This document shows positions 37,493 through 46,508 of a stretch of 64,000 bases of DNA, piece after piece. Origin of the DNA: Devosia sp. (GTDB taxonomy: Bacteria; Pseudomonadota; Alphaproteobacteria; Rhizobiales; Devosiaceae); the NCBI RefSeq assembly GCF_014860165.1, contig NZ_JACZKG010000072.1:1-64000 (forward strand), read 5' to 3'. The notes below the pieces were generated by a model. That model made no database searches and was not told the DNA's origin. It worked only from the letters and a program-made list of their open reading frames with translations. Position numbers and translations under genes: made by a program. Each line of letters starts with the position of its first letter. Position 1 is the stretch's first letter.

Positions 37493-37558
37493 AATCTTAA
37501 GCACGGCATTTACCGCGCTTAATCTTAAGGCCGGGTTTTCCAGAGTGGTTAATCTTGT
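37493..37558 (-). promoter_or_regulatory. Three spaced AATCTTAA-type motifs upstream of pal
   Basis: AATCTTAA occurs at 37493-37500 and 37521-37528, and AATCTTGT at 37551-37558, spaced 28 and 30 bases apart. They precede the pal start. What binds them, if anything, is unknown. Confidence 0.35.
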
Positions 37559-37665
37559 CCTATTCAGGCGCCAATGTGGCGGGAATCCGGGCTTTTTCGT
37601 GATGGTGCGCAATTGCCACAGGGTTGGCGGCGGATCACGTTAAGGTTAAACGGGTGGCCTCTTAC

Positions 37666-37686
37666 CTCTCCCTTTGGGGGAGAGGT
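37666..37686. repeat. Small C/G-rich hairpin after tolB
   Basis: ACCTCTCCC and GGGAGAGGT pair across a short loop just beyond the tolB stop. It is of the same CCTC/GGAGG type as the elements at 29-62 and 5405-5455. The minus-strand tail is not T-rich, so termination is uncertain. Confidence 0.5.
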
Positions 37687-37696
37687 GAAGGCAGAC

Positions 37697-39007
37697 TTAA
37701 CCCCGCAGCCCCGACCAGGCCGGATCGCTGGCATAGCTTTCGGTCGGGATAGTCAGCAGGTTCCGGCCCCAGATGTCCACGCTCATCAGCTTGGGGCCGT
37801 CATTGCCGCCCGGATCTTGGAAGAACATGATGACGCGACCGTTGGGCGCCCAGGTGGGACCTTCAGCGTGGAAGCTCGAATAGAGCATGCGCTCGCCCGA
37901 ACCATCCGGGTTCATGATGCCGATATTGAACTGGCCGCCCGACTGGCGCGTAAAGGCGATGAGATCGCCCTTGGGCGACCAGACCGGGGTCGAATAGCTG
38001 CCCTGGCCGAAGCTGATGCGCTGCGCATTGCCGCCGCCCGAACCCATCATGTAGATCTGCGGCGAACCGCCACGATCGGATTCAAACACGATGCGGCTGC
38101 CATCCGGCGAGAAGGACGGGCCGGTATCGATGGCTGCGCCCGAAGTGAGCTGCGACGGCGTGCCGCCTGATGTGCCGACCGAATAGATATTGGTGGCGCC
38201 ACCCTGCTCGACCGAAAAGACCACGGTGCCACCATCGGGCGAGAAGCGCGGGGCAAAGGTCATGGCGCCGACATTGGCGAGGCGCTGCTGGCGGCCGGTC
38301 GACAGCTGCAGCAGGTAGACCTGCGGATTGCCCTCGGCGAAGTTCATATAGACCACCATGTCGCCATTGGGCGAGAAGCGCGGCGTCAGCGCCATGGTCG
38401 TGCCATCGGTCAGATACTGCACATTGGCGCCATCCTGGTCCATGATGGCCAGGCGCCGCACGCGATTGGCCTTGGGCCCGCTTTCGGCGGTGTAGATGAC
38501 GCGGGTATCGAAATAGCCCGTGCCGCCGGCCAGCGATTCATAGATCGCGTCCGAGATGATATGGGCCACGCGGCGGCTCGAATTGGGATCGGTATTGTAG
38601 CTCTTGCCGACCACCTGCGCCGCCTGCTGCGTATCCCAGACGCGCACCGACGAGGAAATGGTGCCACCGCGCTCGACGCCACCCATCACCAGCGCATCGA
38701 CATTGGCCGTGCGCCAGATGTTGAAATCGGGCGTGTTGTTGACGTCGCCCACCTGGATCGGCAGCGAAGCCGGATCGAGCGGCAGGAACAGGCCGGAGCG
38801 GCGCAGGTTATTGCGCACGATATCGGCGATTTCCTTGCCGAAGGCCGGGTCCGCCGAGGCGAAATCGGGGATGGCGATCGGCAGTGGCTGGAAATTGGCG
38901 CCCTCCACCACGACCCGCAATTGTGCCAGTGACAGTGAGGTGCCAGCGAGCAGCGCTCCGCCAGCCAGGCCGAGCTTGAGCGCATTGCGCCGGGTGATGA
39001 GGGTCAT
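37697..39007 (-). CDS. tolB: Tol-Pal system periplasmic protein TolB
   Basis: A 436-residue periplasmic protein that switches between TolA and Pal. An N-terminal alpha/beta domain (FQPLPIAIPDFASADPAFGKEIADIVRNNLRRSGLF) precedes a six-bladed propeller with repeats of the type LTDG-x-x-x-x-x-PRFSPDG and APRFSPDGGTVVFSVEQ. The leader is TRRNALKLGLAGGALLAG, which fits a twin-arginine signal rather than a plain Sec signal. Start 39007 has a GGAG Shine-Dalgarno; an ATG four codons upstream is possible. Confidence 0.94.
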   Translation of the reverse strand: MTLITRRNALKLGLAGGALLAGTSLSLAQLRVVVEGANFQPLPIAIPDFASADPAFGKEIADIVRNNLRRSGLFLPLDPASLPIQVGDVNNTPDFNIWRTANVDALVMGGVERGGTISSSVRVWDTQQAAQVVGKSYNTDPNSSRRVAHIISDAIYESLAGGTGYFDTRVIYTAESGPKANRVRRLAIMDQDGANVQYLTDGTTMALTPRFSPNGDMVVYMNFAEGNPQVYLLQLSTGRQQRLANVGAMTFAPRFSPDGGTVVFSVEQGGATNIYSVGTSGGTPSQLTSGAAIDTGPSFSPDGSRIVFESDRGGSPQIYMMGSGGGNAQRISFGQGSYSTPVWSPKGDLIAFTRQSGGQFNIGIMNPDGSGERMLYSSFHAEGPTWAPNGRVIMFFQDPGGNDGPKLMSVDIWGRNLLTIPTESYASDPAWSGLRG

Positions 39008-39065
39008 ATCAGTCTCCATTCTCGCCGTTGGCCGCATTCTGCCGGCCAAACAAGCCAATTCAAAG

Positions 39066-40205
39066 TCACGGCCGTAGTTCCACTTCGATCTGCCGCCACT
39101 CGCCATAGGCGTCGGCAGAAAGCATCGTATAGGGGCCGCAATTGGTCACTGCCCGCTGCGCCGCCCGGGCCAGCATGAGGCCTGAGGGCGACTGGTCCGA
39201 GGAGACGATGGCCGGCACGCCATTGACGGTACCATCCTGGTTCATGCTGACCATCAGCGTCACGGACATTCCATAGTCGGCCGGCATCACGGTCCAGCAC
39301 TGCTTGATCTTGGCGACAAAGCCATCGATCACCGACTGGCTGAGCCGCGCCGAAGTGCCGTCCGTATCGCCCAGCGTCGGCGCACCACCCTGCCCGGTTG
39401 TGCCGCCGGTGGTGTTGTCGTTGTTGATGATGGCGGAAATATCGTCGGCCAGCGACGCATCGAGTTGCTCGACCGGCTGCTCCTCTGCCGCCTGCTCGGC
39501 GGCAGCGGCGCGCTGGCGTTCCTCCTCCTCGCGCTTCTTGCGCTCCGCTTCGGCCGCCGCGAACTGCTGGCGCAGCTGCGTCAGGTTGGTCGGCCGCGCC
39601 GCGGGCGTCGGCGCCGCGACGGCCGGCGTCACCGGCTCAGGCGTCGGTTCCGGAGTGGGCTCAGGGGTCGGCTCGGGCGTGGGTTCCGGCGTCGGCTCGG
39701 GTTCTGGCTCCGGAACGGGCTCTGGAACCGGTTCAGGTTCGGGTGTCGGTTCTGGCGTGGGTTCGGGGCGGGTCGCCGGTACAGGCGGGACCACAGGTTC
39801 AGGGGTCGGTTCTGGCTCCGGCTCCGGCGCGGGTACTGGCTCGGGCTCGGGTTCCGGCAAGGGCTCGGGCTCGGGCGTTGCCTGCGGCGCGGGTGCGGTA
39901 TTGGTGACCGGGGTCGGCGTTGGAATATCTGCCGGCGACGGCGTCACCTGGTCTTCTTCGGTATTACCCGTCGGCTGGGCCAGCGCCGCCTGCTGATCGT
40001 CCTCGACGATGGAGGGCGTGTCGGTCTCCACGATCTCGCTGTCGAGCTGACCGGCGCGGATGTTGGAATATTCCTCGATCGGCACCAGGTCGACCGCGAT
40101 GGACTCGACAACCGGCTGCAACGGCTCCGCAAGCCCCAGATTGATGAGGCCGATGGCCAGCACCGCAATGTGGGCAAGGATGGAGACGGTTACGCCGGTA
40201 CGCAT
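39066..40205 (-). CDS. tolA: TolA-like envelope energy transducer
   Basis: A 379-residue protein anchored by one N-terminal helix (about residues 7-25). It has an extended periplasmic Pro/Glu region (about 85-195, dominated by PEPEP and PTPEP repeats), a short charged coiled coil ([33 protein letters not shown]) and a C-terminal TolA/TonB-type domain ([61 protein letters not shown], with the cysteine pair). It links TolQR in the inner membrane to TolB and Pal. The Pro/Glu repeats replace the long helix of the E. coli protein. Confidence 0.92.
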   Translation of the reverse strand: MRTGVTVSILAHIAVLAIGLINLGLAEPLQPVVESIAVDLVPIEEYSNIRAGQLDSEIVETDTPSIVEDDQQAALAQPTGNTEEDQVTPSPADIPTPTPVTNTAPAPQATPEPEPLPEPEPEPVPAPEPEPEPTPEPVVPPVPATRPEPTPEPTPEPEPVPEPVPEPEPEPTPEPTPEPTPEPTPEPTPEPVTPAVAAPTPAARPTNLTQLRQQFAAAEAERKKREEEERQRAAAAEQAAEEQPVEQLDASLADDISAIINNDNTTGGTTGQGGAPTLGDTDGTSARLSQSVIDGFVAKIKQCWTVMPADYGMSVTLMVSMNQDGTVNGVPAIVSSDQSPSGLMLARAAQRAVTNCGPYTMLSADAYGEWRQIEVELRP

Positions 40206-40214
40206 CGGACTGGA

Positions 40215-40658
40215 CTACTGTTCCGGCTGGGTGATGAGGCCGATCCTGGAAAAGCCTCCAGCCGACAGCAGGCCCATGACGCGCATGACGGCACCGTAAT
40301 TGGCGCTGGTATCGCCGCGCAGGAAGATGCGGTCTTCCGCGCCGTTGACGCCGAGGGCGTTGAGCTGCGGGACGAGATCGGCTTCGTCGACCGGCGTCTC
40401 GTCGATGAACACGGCGCCCTCGGGCGTGACGGCCACGGTCACCGGATCAGCCTGGTTGGGCATGGCCGCGGCCGCCGAGCTCGGCAGGTCGATCGGCACG
40501 CCGGCCGTCATCATCGGCGCGGCCACCATGAAGATGATCAGCAGCACCAGCATCACGTCCACCATCGGCGTGATGTTGATTTCACTCATGATCGCTTTCT
40601 TGCGGCCACGGCGGCGGCGTCCGCCGCCCCCGCCACCGGCTGATGCACCCATGGCCAT
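40215..40658 (-). CDS. tolR: Tol-Pal system protein TolR
   Basis: A 147-residue ExbD/TolR-family protein. A basic, Gly-rich cytoplasmic tail (GGGGGGRRRRGRKK) leads to the single helix SEINITPMVDVMLVLLIIFMVAAP with the conserved proton-conducting Asp in PMVDVMLVLL. A periplasmic domain follows. The ATG at 40658 begins one base after the tolQ stop and has GGAG about 8 bases upstream inside tolQ, showing tight coupling. Confidence 0.95.
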   Translation of the reverse strand: MAMGASAGGGGGGRRRRGRKKAIMSEINITPMVDVMLVLLIIFMVAAPMMTAGVPIDLPSSAAAAMPNQADPVTVAVTPEGAVFIDETPVDEADLVPQLNALGVNGAEDRIFLRGDTSANYGAVMRVMGLLSAGGFSRIGLITQPEQ

Positions 40659-40659
40659 A

Positions 40660-41370
40660 TCAGCGGCTCCGCGCTTCGAGCTGGCGGCTGAGAATCGTCG
40701 AGAATTCGTCGGCAAAGCCCTCGAGCCGGCCGATCATCTTGGCAGAGTCGGAACTCAGCTTGTTATAGGCGATAACCGCCGGGATAGCCGCAACCAGGCC
40801 GATGGCCGTGGCGAACAAGGCTTCGGCGATCGGGCCCGCGACGACGGCAAGGCTGGTATTGGACGAGGCGGCAATGGCAGTGAACGCGTTCATGATGCCC
40901 CAGACCGTGCCGAACAGCCCGATGAACGGGCCGGCCGAGCCGATGGTGGCGAGGAAGCCGAGGCGCTTTTCGAGATTCTCGCTCTCGCGGGCAATGGCGA
41001 CGTCGAGCACCTTGTCGAGGCGCTGCTGCATGCCCACGAAGCTTGCAGCATTCTGCTCGTGGCTGCGCTTCCATTCCTTCATGGCCGCAACGAATACCGC
41101 ACCCAGCCCGCCCGACGGCTTTTCCGCCTGCTGCTGATAGAGCTCCTCGAGCGACTGGCCCGACCAGAATATCCGCTCGAACTTGTTCATTTCGCTGTTG
41201 GTGCGGCGATAGGTGATGGTCTTGTCCACGATGATGGCCCAGCACCAGATCGAGGCGCCCAGCAGGCCCAGCATGACCGATTTCACGATCCAGTCGGCGG
41301 CCCAGAACAGGCCCCAGATGGACAAATCAGCGTGCGGAGCAACGGCCCCCACAGCGTCAACGGCTTCCAT
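40660..41370 (-). CDS. tolQ: Tol-Pal system protein TolQ
   Basis: A 236-residue MotA/TolQ/ExbB-type proton-channel subunit. The first helix (about residues 15-40, [29 protein letters not shown]) is followed by a cytoplasmic loop. Two further helices lie about residues 130-160 ([27 protein letters not shown]) and 175-200 ([25 protein letters not shown]), with the conserved Thr and Pro/Gly-rich channel segments. It forms the ion channel with TolR and energises TolA. It is encoded between ybgC and tolR in the usual order. Confidence 0.96.
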   Translation of the reverse strand: MEAVDAVGAVAPHADLSIWGLFWAADWIVKSVMLGLLGASIWCWAIIVDKTITYRRTNSEMNKFERIFWSGQSLEELYQQQAEKPSGGLGAVFVAAMKEWKRSHEQNAASFVGMQQRLDKVLDVAIARESENLEKRLGFLATIGSAGPFIGLFGTVWGIMNAFTAIAASSNTSLAVVAGPIAEALFATAIGLVAAIPAVIAYNKLSSDSAKMIGRLEGFADEFSTILSRQLEARSR

Positions 41371-41573
41371 GTAGTGATCCTTTTCGGCCCGGTTTCATGC
41401 ACCCGACCCTCAAGCATCAGGCGATGGGGTCGAAATCTGTCAAAATTAAGAGAAATGCCCGGAGAGCCGGCCCTTTCCGGGATGGCTGCCGAACACGTGT
41501 TCGCTTTGCCGCAATTATGGTCAAGGAGAGGTTAACAAACCGAGTCGGCAGCCATGCGCCGAAGGGCCGGCGC

Positions 41574-41972
41574 CTATGGCTTTGGCGCAAAGCGGGTAAG
41601 GATTTCGCGGGGCATTCGTGCGGCGCCGCCGGCAGTCTTGATGGCCACGACCACCACAGTGGCCCGGGTCAACACCTTCTCATCACGCAGAATTGCCTGG
41701 TTCAGCGTCAGCCGCGCGCCGCTGATGGCCGCGACCTCGGTCGTGACGGTGAGCAGGTCATCGATATGGGCGGCGCCATCAAAGGCGATCTCCATCGAGC
41801 GGACGGCAAAGGCGATGCCTTGCCCGGCCAGCTCGGAATGGTGGATACCCTCGTCGCGCAGGAATTCGGTGCGGCCTCGCTCGAAGAATTTGAGATAGGC
41901 CGCGTGATAGACGTTCCCCGAAAAGTCGGTGTCCTCGTAATAGATGCGAACGGGAAAGGCGTGCCGGGTCAT
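41574..41972 (-). CDS. ybgC: Tol-Pal-associated acyl-CoA thioesterase YbgC
   Basis: A 132-residue hotdog-fold 4-hydroxybenzoyl-CoA-type thioesterase. It has the signature RIYYEDTDFSGNVYHAAYLKFFERGRTEFLRD, with the catalytic aspartate in YEDTDFSG (about residue 16). FAVRSMEIAFDGAAHIDDLLTV follows. YbgC acts on short-chain or malonyl-CoA and associates with phospholipid-synthesis enzymes and the Tol complex. It overlaps the phosphoesterase gene by four bases, and a 203-base gap with no clear feature separates it from tolQ. Confidence 0.94.
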   Translation of the reverse strand: MTRHAFPVRIYYEDTDFSGNVYHAAYLKFFERGRTEFLRDEGIHHSELAGQGIAFAVRSMEIAFDGAAHIDDLLTVTTEVAAISGARLTLNQAILRDEKVLTRATVVVVAIKTAGGAARMPREILTRFAPKP

Positions 41973-42778
41973 CGTTGCGCCCCTCCCAGTTCGATCAGCA
42001 CCAGTTCCGGCCGCGTGCCGATGCGCAGCGGCAGGCCCGAATAGCCCAGTCCCGCACTGACGATCAACTGCTTGCGCCCGTCGGTGAAGTGGCCGTGGAC
42101 ATAGCGGCTGCCATGCCGCGACGGCACCACGGGCGTGCGCCCGAACAGCCGCACCTGCCCGCCATGGGTATGGCCCGAAAGCGTCAGCGCCACCCGCTCC
42201 GGCGTATCGGGGAACAGATCGGGCTCGTGCGCCATCAGCACGATGGGCTCGTCGGTATCCACCTGTGCCAATGTCGCTTCCATGTCATCCACGCCCAGCC
42301 CCTTCAGGTAGCCATGCGACCCCCGGGCGAAGGCGAACTGATCGCCCAGGCCGGCCAGCCAGAAGCCGCCGCCGCCATGGGCAATGCGTACCGCGCGGTT
42401 GACATAGACTGCGATGCCCACCGCTCGCAGCGCGGTTTCCGAGGCCGTCTCACGCTCGGCCAGATCGTGCCGCTCATAGCCGTCATAGTCGTGGTTGCCC
42501 AATATGGCATGCACGCCCAATGGGGCGGCGAGGCTCGACAGCGCCCCCGCCCAGTCATGCGCATGCAATTCGCGACTGAAGCGCGGGCCCGCAGCATAAT
42601 CGCCCAGCAACAGCGCGATATCGGGCTGGAGGGCATTGGCCTGGGCACAGATCGCGTGCAGCCGCGCCGCCGTCATCCATGGGCTACAGGCATGGATGTC
42701 GCTGAGCACAACGAGCCGCAGCCTCATGGCCTCCGGCCAGCCATGAAGGCTCAGTGCGTAGCGGGCGACGAACGTCAC
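41969..42778 (-). CDS. Metallophosphoesterase (YkuE-like)
   Basis: A 269-residue calcineurin-type phosphoesterase. Metal-binding motifs are all present: SDIHACSPWM (near residue 26), LLGDYAAG, GNHDYDGYERHD, MAHEPD and GHTHGGQVRLFG. The GTG at 42778 gives a leader resembling related proteins (FVARYALSLHGWP); an ATG at 42727 just before RLRLVVLSDIH is the alternative. Substrates of this branch include UDP-sugar or nucleotide diesters; none can be chosen. It sits between the NUDIX gene and ybgC, an insertion relative to the core ruvB-ybgC order. Confidence 0.85.
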   Translation of the reverse strand: MTFVARYALSLHGWPEAMRLRLVVLSDIHACSPWMTAARLHAICAQANALQPDIALLLGDYAAGPRFSRELHAHDWAGALSSLAAPLGVHAILGNHDYDGYERHDLAERETASETALRAVGIAVYVNRAVRIAHGGGGFWLAGLGDQFAFARGSHGYLKGLGVDDMEATLAQVDTDEPIVLMAHEPDLFPDTPERVALTLSGHTHGGQVRLFGRTPVVPSRHGSRYVHGHFTDGRKQLIVSAGLGYSGLPLRIGTRPELVLIELGGAQR

Positions 42779-42821
42779 CGGGACAAACCCGTTACCGGCC
42801 CGATCAGGCCGCCATACCGCC

Positions 42822-43331
42822 TCACGCCGTTGGCTCCGCTTCGTGGAAGATCACATGCCCCGACAGGTCCGGCAGCGCGCGCAGCCGCTCGGGCAGCCAT
42901 GGCGGCAGGAGACGCGCCTCGGTCAGGTCGGGCCCTTCCAGCGGCAGCCAGGAGAACTGCAGCAGATGCCCCTCATCCTCCCGCACGAGAAAGGGTTGCG
43001 CCCCACCCGGCCCGACATCCTCGGGCAGCTCGATCGCATAGATGAAACCGAGCTCGTGGAAGCGCTCACCCACCCGCCCGTAAAAGCTCTCCGAGGTGAA
43101 GAGCAGCGGCCCCACCTCGACAGCCATGACCAGTTCCTCGGCGATTTCCCGCACCAGCGCCAGGTCGCTGGGCTCGCCCATTTCGACGCGGCCGCCGGGC
43201 AGCATGCAGTAATCGTCATCGTCCTCGCGGCAGACCAGCACATGCCCGTCGCGGATGGCCACGCCAGCCACCCGATAGTTGAAGCGGGTGCCGCCGACCG
43301 GAAAGCTGAGCATGGTGCGCAGGCTGGTCAT
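42822..43331 (-). CDS. NUDIX hydrolase
   Basis: A 169-residue NUDIX-fold pyrophosphohydrolase. The Nudix box is complete ([22 protein letters not shown]-x5-E-x7-R-E-x-x-E-E). It begins inside the ruvB stop (ATGA overlap), so it is co-translated with the recombination helicase, which is unexpected unless it cleans nucleotides or simply hitch-hikes. A substrate cannot be inferred. The N-terminus ([28 protein letters not shown]) is typical of uncharacterised alphaproteobacterial members. Confidence 0.9.
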   Translation of the reverse strand: MTSLRTMLSFPVGGTRFNYRVAGVAIRDGHVLVCREDDDDYCMLPGGRVEMGEPSDLALVREIAEELVMAVEVGPLLFTSESFYGRVGERFHELGFIYAIELPEDVGPGGAQPFLVREDEGHLLQFSWLPLEGPDLTEARLLPPWLPERLRALPDLSGHVIFHEAEPTA

Positions 43332-44365
43332 TCTTCCTCCGGCTCCTCGAACAGGCTCGCCTGCAGGCCGACAAAGCCCTGCGGCACGGTCTTGCCCAGA
43401 TGCTGGAAGGCCGCGCCGGTCAGCATGCGGCCGCGCGGCGTGCGCTGGATGAAGCCCTGCTGGATCAGATAGGGCTCGACGATTTCCTCGATGGCATCGC
43501 GCGGCTCGCTGAGCGCCGCGGCGATGGTCTCGATACCGACCGGGCCGCCATTGTAGAAATCGGCAATCGTGGTGAGGTAGCGCCGGTCGAGCTGGTCGAG
43601 CCCGCGCGCATCCACATCGAGCCGCAGCAGCGCCTTGTCGGCAATCGCCCGGGTAATCTCGCCGGCATTCTCCACCAGCGCAAAATCGGTGACCCGACGC
43701 AGCAGCCGCCCGGCAATGCGCGGCGTACCGCGCGAACGACGGGCGATCTCCATCGCCCCGTCCGGTGCCATCGGCATGCCCAAGAGCCGCGCCCCGCGCT
43801 GCACAATCTGCACCAGCTCCTCGGGCGTGTAGAAATTGAGCCGCACCGGAATGCCGAACCGGTCGCGCAACGGCGTGGTCAGCAGGCCCGCGCGCGTCGT
43901 GGCGCCCACTAGCGTGAATTTGGCCAGATCGATCCGCACCGAGCGGGCGGCGGGACCCTCCCCAATGATCAGATCAAGCTGGAAATCCTCCATCGCCGGA
44001 TAGAGCACCTCCTCTATCGCCGAATTGAGCCGGTGAATCTCGTCGATGAACAGCACGTCCCGCTCTTCGAGATTGGTCAGCAACGCCGCCAGGTCCCCCG
44101 CCTTGGCGATGACAGGACCGGATGTGGCCCGGAAGCCAACCCCCAGCTCACGCGAAATGATCTGCGCCAGCGTGGTCTTGCCCAGGCCCGGCGGACCGAC
44201 AAACAGCACATGGTCGAGCGCCGCGCCCCGCTGCTTGGCCGCCTTGATGAAGACTTCAAGATTGGCGCGCGCCGCCGCCTGCCCGACGAACTCGGAAAAG
44301 CCGGAAGGGCGCAGGGACACATCCAGCGGATCGTCACGGCCGGCGGCGGGGGAGGTGAGGGTCAC
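43328..44365 (-). CDS. ruvB: Holliday junction branch migration ATPase RuvB
   Basis: A 345-residue AAA+ motor. Walker A is [13 protein letters not shown] (about residue 61). Walker B is [10 protein letters not shown] (about 108). Sensor 1 is [11 protein letters not shown] with the arginine finger region nearby, and sensor 2 is [14 protein letters not shown]. The winged-helix C-terminus [56 protein letters not shown] is complete. The start is a GTG that overlaps the ruvA stop (GTGA). It works as a hexamer on RuvA-bound junctions. Confidence 0.97.
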   Translation of the reverse strand: MTLTSPAAGRDDPLDVSLRPSGFSEFVGQAAARANLEVFIKAAKQRGAALDHVLFVGPPGLGKTTLAQIISRELGVGFRATSGPVIAKAGDLAALLTNLEERDVLFIDEIHRLNSAIEEVLYPAMEDFQLDLIIGEGPAARSVRIDLAKFTLVGATTRAGLLTTPLRDRFGIPVRLNFYTPEELVQIVQRGARLLGMPMAPDGAMEIARRSRGTPRIAGRLLRRVTDFALVENAGEITRAIADKALLRLDVDARGLDQLDRRYLTTIADFYNGGPVGIETIAAALSEPRDAIEEIVEPYLIQQGFIQRTPRGRMLTGAAFQHLGKTVPQGFVGLQASLFEEPEEE

Positions 44366-44979
44366 GAGCTCAACTCCCTAAGCCCCATGCGGATCAACGT
44401 CTCCGTCTTCACCCCATCCCCCTCGCGCGCCACGATCCTGGCCAGCGCGGCCGAGGCCTGGGCACTAGAATAGCCCAGATTGACCAGCGCCGAGACAGCG
44501 TCCGTGATGGCCGATGGTGCCATGCCTTCGCCCAAAGCCGCCTGCAGCCCCAACGTACCCGCATCGATACCCGGGCCCACGGGCGCCTTGCCCTTGAGCT
44601 CGGTAACCAGCCGCACCGCCAGCTTGGGCCCGACGCCATTAGCGCGGCCGATCATCGCCTTGTCCTGCAGCGCCACGGCGCTCGAAAGCTCCGACGGCGA
44701 CAGCACCGAAAGGATGGACAGCGCCACGCGCGCACCAACGCCCTGGACCGTCATCAGCAGGTTGAACCAGCCCTTCTCGGCTTCGCTGGAAAAGCCGTAG
44801 AGCCGGATCATGTCCTCGCGCACGATGGTTTCGATGAACACCACCGTCGCCTCGCCGACCCGCGGCAAAGCCTGCAACGTCCGGCTGGAGCAGAACGCCT
44901 CGTAGCACACGCCGCCGCAATCGATCAGCACATGGTCGTCGCCGAAGCTGTCCACCAGCCCCTTGAGCTTGCCGATCAT
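44362..44979 (-). CDS. ruvA: Holliday junction DNA helicase RuvA
   Basis: A 205-residue junction-binding protein. The OB-fold N-terminus ([31 protein letters not shown]) is followed by tandem helix-hairpin-helix motifs ([58 protein letters not shown]) and the RuvB-binding C-terminal domain ([27 protein letters not shown]). Gene ends overlap ruvC and ruvB by four bases each, so the three proteins should be made in step. Confidence 0.96.
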   Translation of the reverse strand: MIGKLKGLVDSFGDDHVLIDCGGVCYEAFCSSRTLQALPRVGEATVVFIETIVREDMIRLYGFSSEAEKGWFNLLMTVQGVGARVALSILSVLSPSELSSAVALQDKAMIGRANGVGPKLAVRLVTELKGKAPVGPGIDAGTLGLQAALGEGMAPSAITDAVSALVNLGYSSAQASAALARIVAREGDGVKTETLIRMGLRELSS

Positions 44980-45482
44980 GCCAGCGCCCTCAGCCGCTGA
45001 TTCGATACGCGGTGATGGGCATGGCAGATGGCAATCGCCAGCGCATCGGCGGCATCGGCGCCCTTAAAATCGGCCGCCGGCAGCAATGTCTTGACCATGA
45101 GCTGGATCTGTCCCTTGTCGGCATGACCGGTGCCGACCACCGATTTCTTGACCAGGTTGGCTGCATATTCGCTGACCGGCAGGCCTCGCGCCGCCGGCGT
45201 CAGCAGCGCCACCCCGCGTGCCTGTCCCAGGATCAGTGCCGAGCGCGCCCCGGCATTGACGAAAGTTTCCTCCACCGCGGCCTCGTCGGGCGCGAAGCGA
45301 TCGAGCACCTCGCCCAGGCCGGCAAACAGGATCGCCAGGCGCTCGGCCAACGATCCGTCGACCGGGGGCGTCACCGTGCCGGCCGCCACGAAGGTCAGCC
45401 GGTTGCCCAGGGTCTCGATCACCCCCCAGCCGCAGCGGCGCAGGCCGGGATCGATGCCAATGATTCGGGTAGCAGCACTCAT
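44976..45482 (-). CDS. ruvC: Crossover junction endodeoxyribonuclease RuvC
   Basis: A 168-residue RNase H-fold Holliday junction resolvase. The catalytic acidic residues are visible: [15 protein letters not shown] (Asp about residue 9), AVEETFVN (Glu), and the C-terminal [17 protein letters not shown] aspartates. It has an AAGGAT Shine-Dalgarno before the ATG at 45482. A one-mismatch LexA box 56-70 bases upstream suggests damage induction of the whole ruvCAB unit. Confidence 0.96.
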   Translation of the reverse strand: MSAATRIIGIDPGLRRCGWGVIETLGNRLTFVAAGTVTPPVDGSLAERLAILFAGLGEVLDRFAPDEAAVEETFVNAGARSALILGQARGVALLTPAARGLPVSEYAANLVKKSVVGTGHADKGQIQLMVKTLLPAADFKGADAADALAIAICHAHHRVSNQRLRALA

Positions 45483-45537
45483 GCGCCCATCCTTAATGAA
45501 GCCGTCGCAGCCTACCAAGCCCGATGTGAACAAAAAG

Positions 45538-45552
45538 GCAACGCCGTCGGTG
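45538..45552 (-). promoter_or_regulatory. Candidate LexA box upstream of ruvCAB
   Basis: On the plus strand GAAC, seven bases, CAAC matches seven of the eight consensus bases of the alphaproteobacterial SOS box (GAAC-N7-GAAC), which is perfect at recA. It is placed 56-70 bases before the ruvC start. Confidence 0.55.
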
Positions 45553-45645
45553 GAAAAGCCCGAATAGATAAAATCGCGTCCATCCCGCAAACACCATCTT
45601 CAAACCGCGACCTATAGGGTCCTGGCGGGAATGCAGGGGCGCATC

Positions 45646-46392
45646 ATGACAGAACTTCATCGGGACCTTCCGAAGCGCGCCTGGCTGCGCATCTATCGGG
45701 TCACCGGCGCCATCACGCTCATCTCGGTGGCCCTGTCGGTGGTCTTCACCAACATGATCATGGAAATCTTCTCGGCCGGCATAAACGTGCAGGGGCTGGC
45801 CGTTTCCATCCTCATGCCGCTGGTGCTGGGTGGTCCGATGATCTTCGTGCTCATGCTCCGCCAGGAGCAGTTGCGCCACGCCAATGGCCAGCTCGAACAT
45901 CTGGCGACCACCGATTGGCTGACCGCCTGCCTCAACCGCGGCGCCTTTACCGGCGCCGTCACCCGCTATCTCGACCGGCACCCGTCCACAGGCGGCGCAT
46001 TGCTGATTGTGGATGCCGACGACTTCAAGGGCGTCAACGACCGCTTCGGCCACGATGCCGGCGACGCTGCGCTGCGACTGATCGCCGGCGCCATCCGCCA
46101 GGCCGTGCGCAGCAGCGATCCCGTTGGCCGGCTGGGTGGCGAGGAATTCGGCGTGTTTCTCGCCGATTCCGATGTCGCCGCCGCCGATCACGTGGCCGAG
46201 CGCATCCGCCGCTCGGTATCGGCCATCGATTTCGCGCCGGACGGCATGCCCTGCCCGCTCTCGGTCAGCATCGGCGGCGCAACCTACGAGACGCGCGCCC
46301 CGTTCGGAGAGCTTTACCGGCTGGCCGACCGGCACCTCTACGAAGCCAAGAATACCGGCCGCGACCGTGTCGCCATTATGCAGGCCGCCTGA
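45646..46392 (+). CDS. Membrane diguanylate cyclase (GGDEF), copy 1
   Basis: A 248-residue protein with two membrane helices (about residues 20-42 and 48-72) directly followed by a GGDEF domain (about 85-245) and no recognisable sensory domain. The active-site loop is intact (GRLGGEEFGV), and the inhibitory I-site RSSD lies five residues before it, so it should make c-di-GMP with product inhibition. Start 45646 follows an AGGGG Shine-Dalgarno; an ATG at 45631 is possible. It has a paralogue immediately downstream and is divergent from ruvC. Confidence 0.9.
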   Translation: MTELHRDLPKRAWLRIYRVTGAITLISVALSVVFTNMIMEIFSAGINVQGLAVSILMPLVLGGPMIFVLMLRQEQLRHANGQLEHLATTDWLTACLNRGAFTGAVTRYLDRHPSTGGALLIVDADDFKGVNDRFGHDAGDAALRLIAGAIRQAVRSSDPVGRLGGEEFGVFLADSDVAAADHVAERIRRSVSAIDFAPDGMPCPLSVSIGGATYETRAPFGELYRLADRHLYEAKNTGRDRVAIMQAA

Positions 46393-46508
46393 TGGAGACC
46401 CCGACCGCCTGACCACCTGTCCATTTTGTTCATTTCCTGCCGCGCCGCACCGTCTCCCCTGCCCCGTCAGGTGGCGGATTTGCCCTTTCAAAGCCGAGAG
46501 AATTGCAA

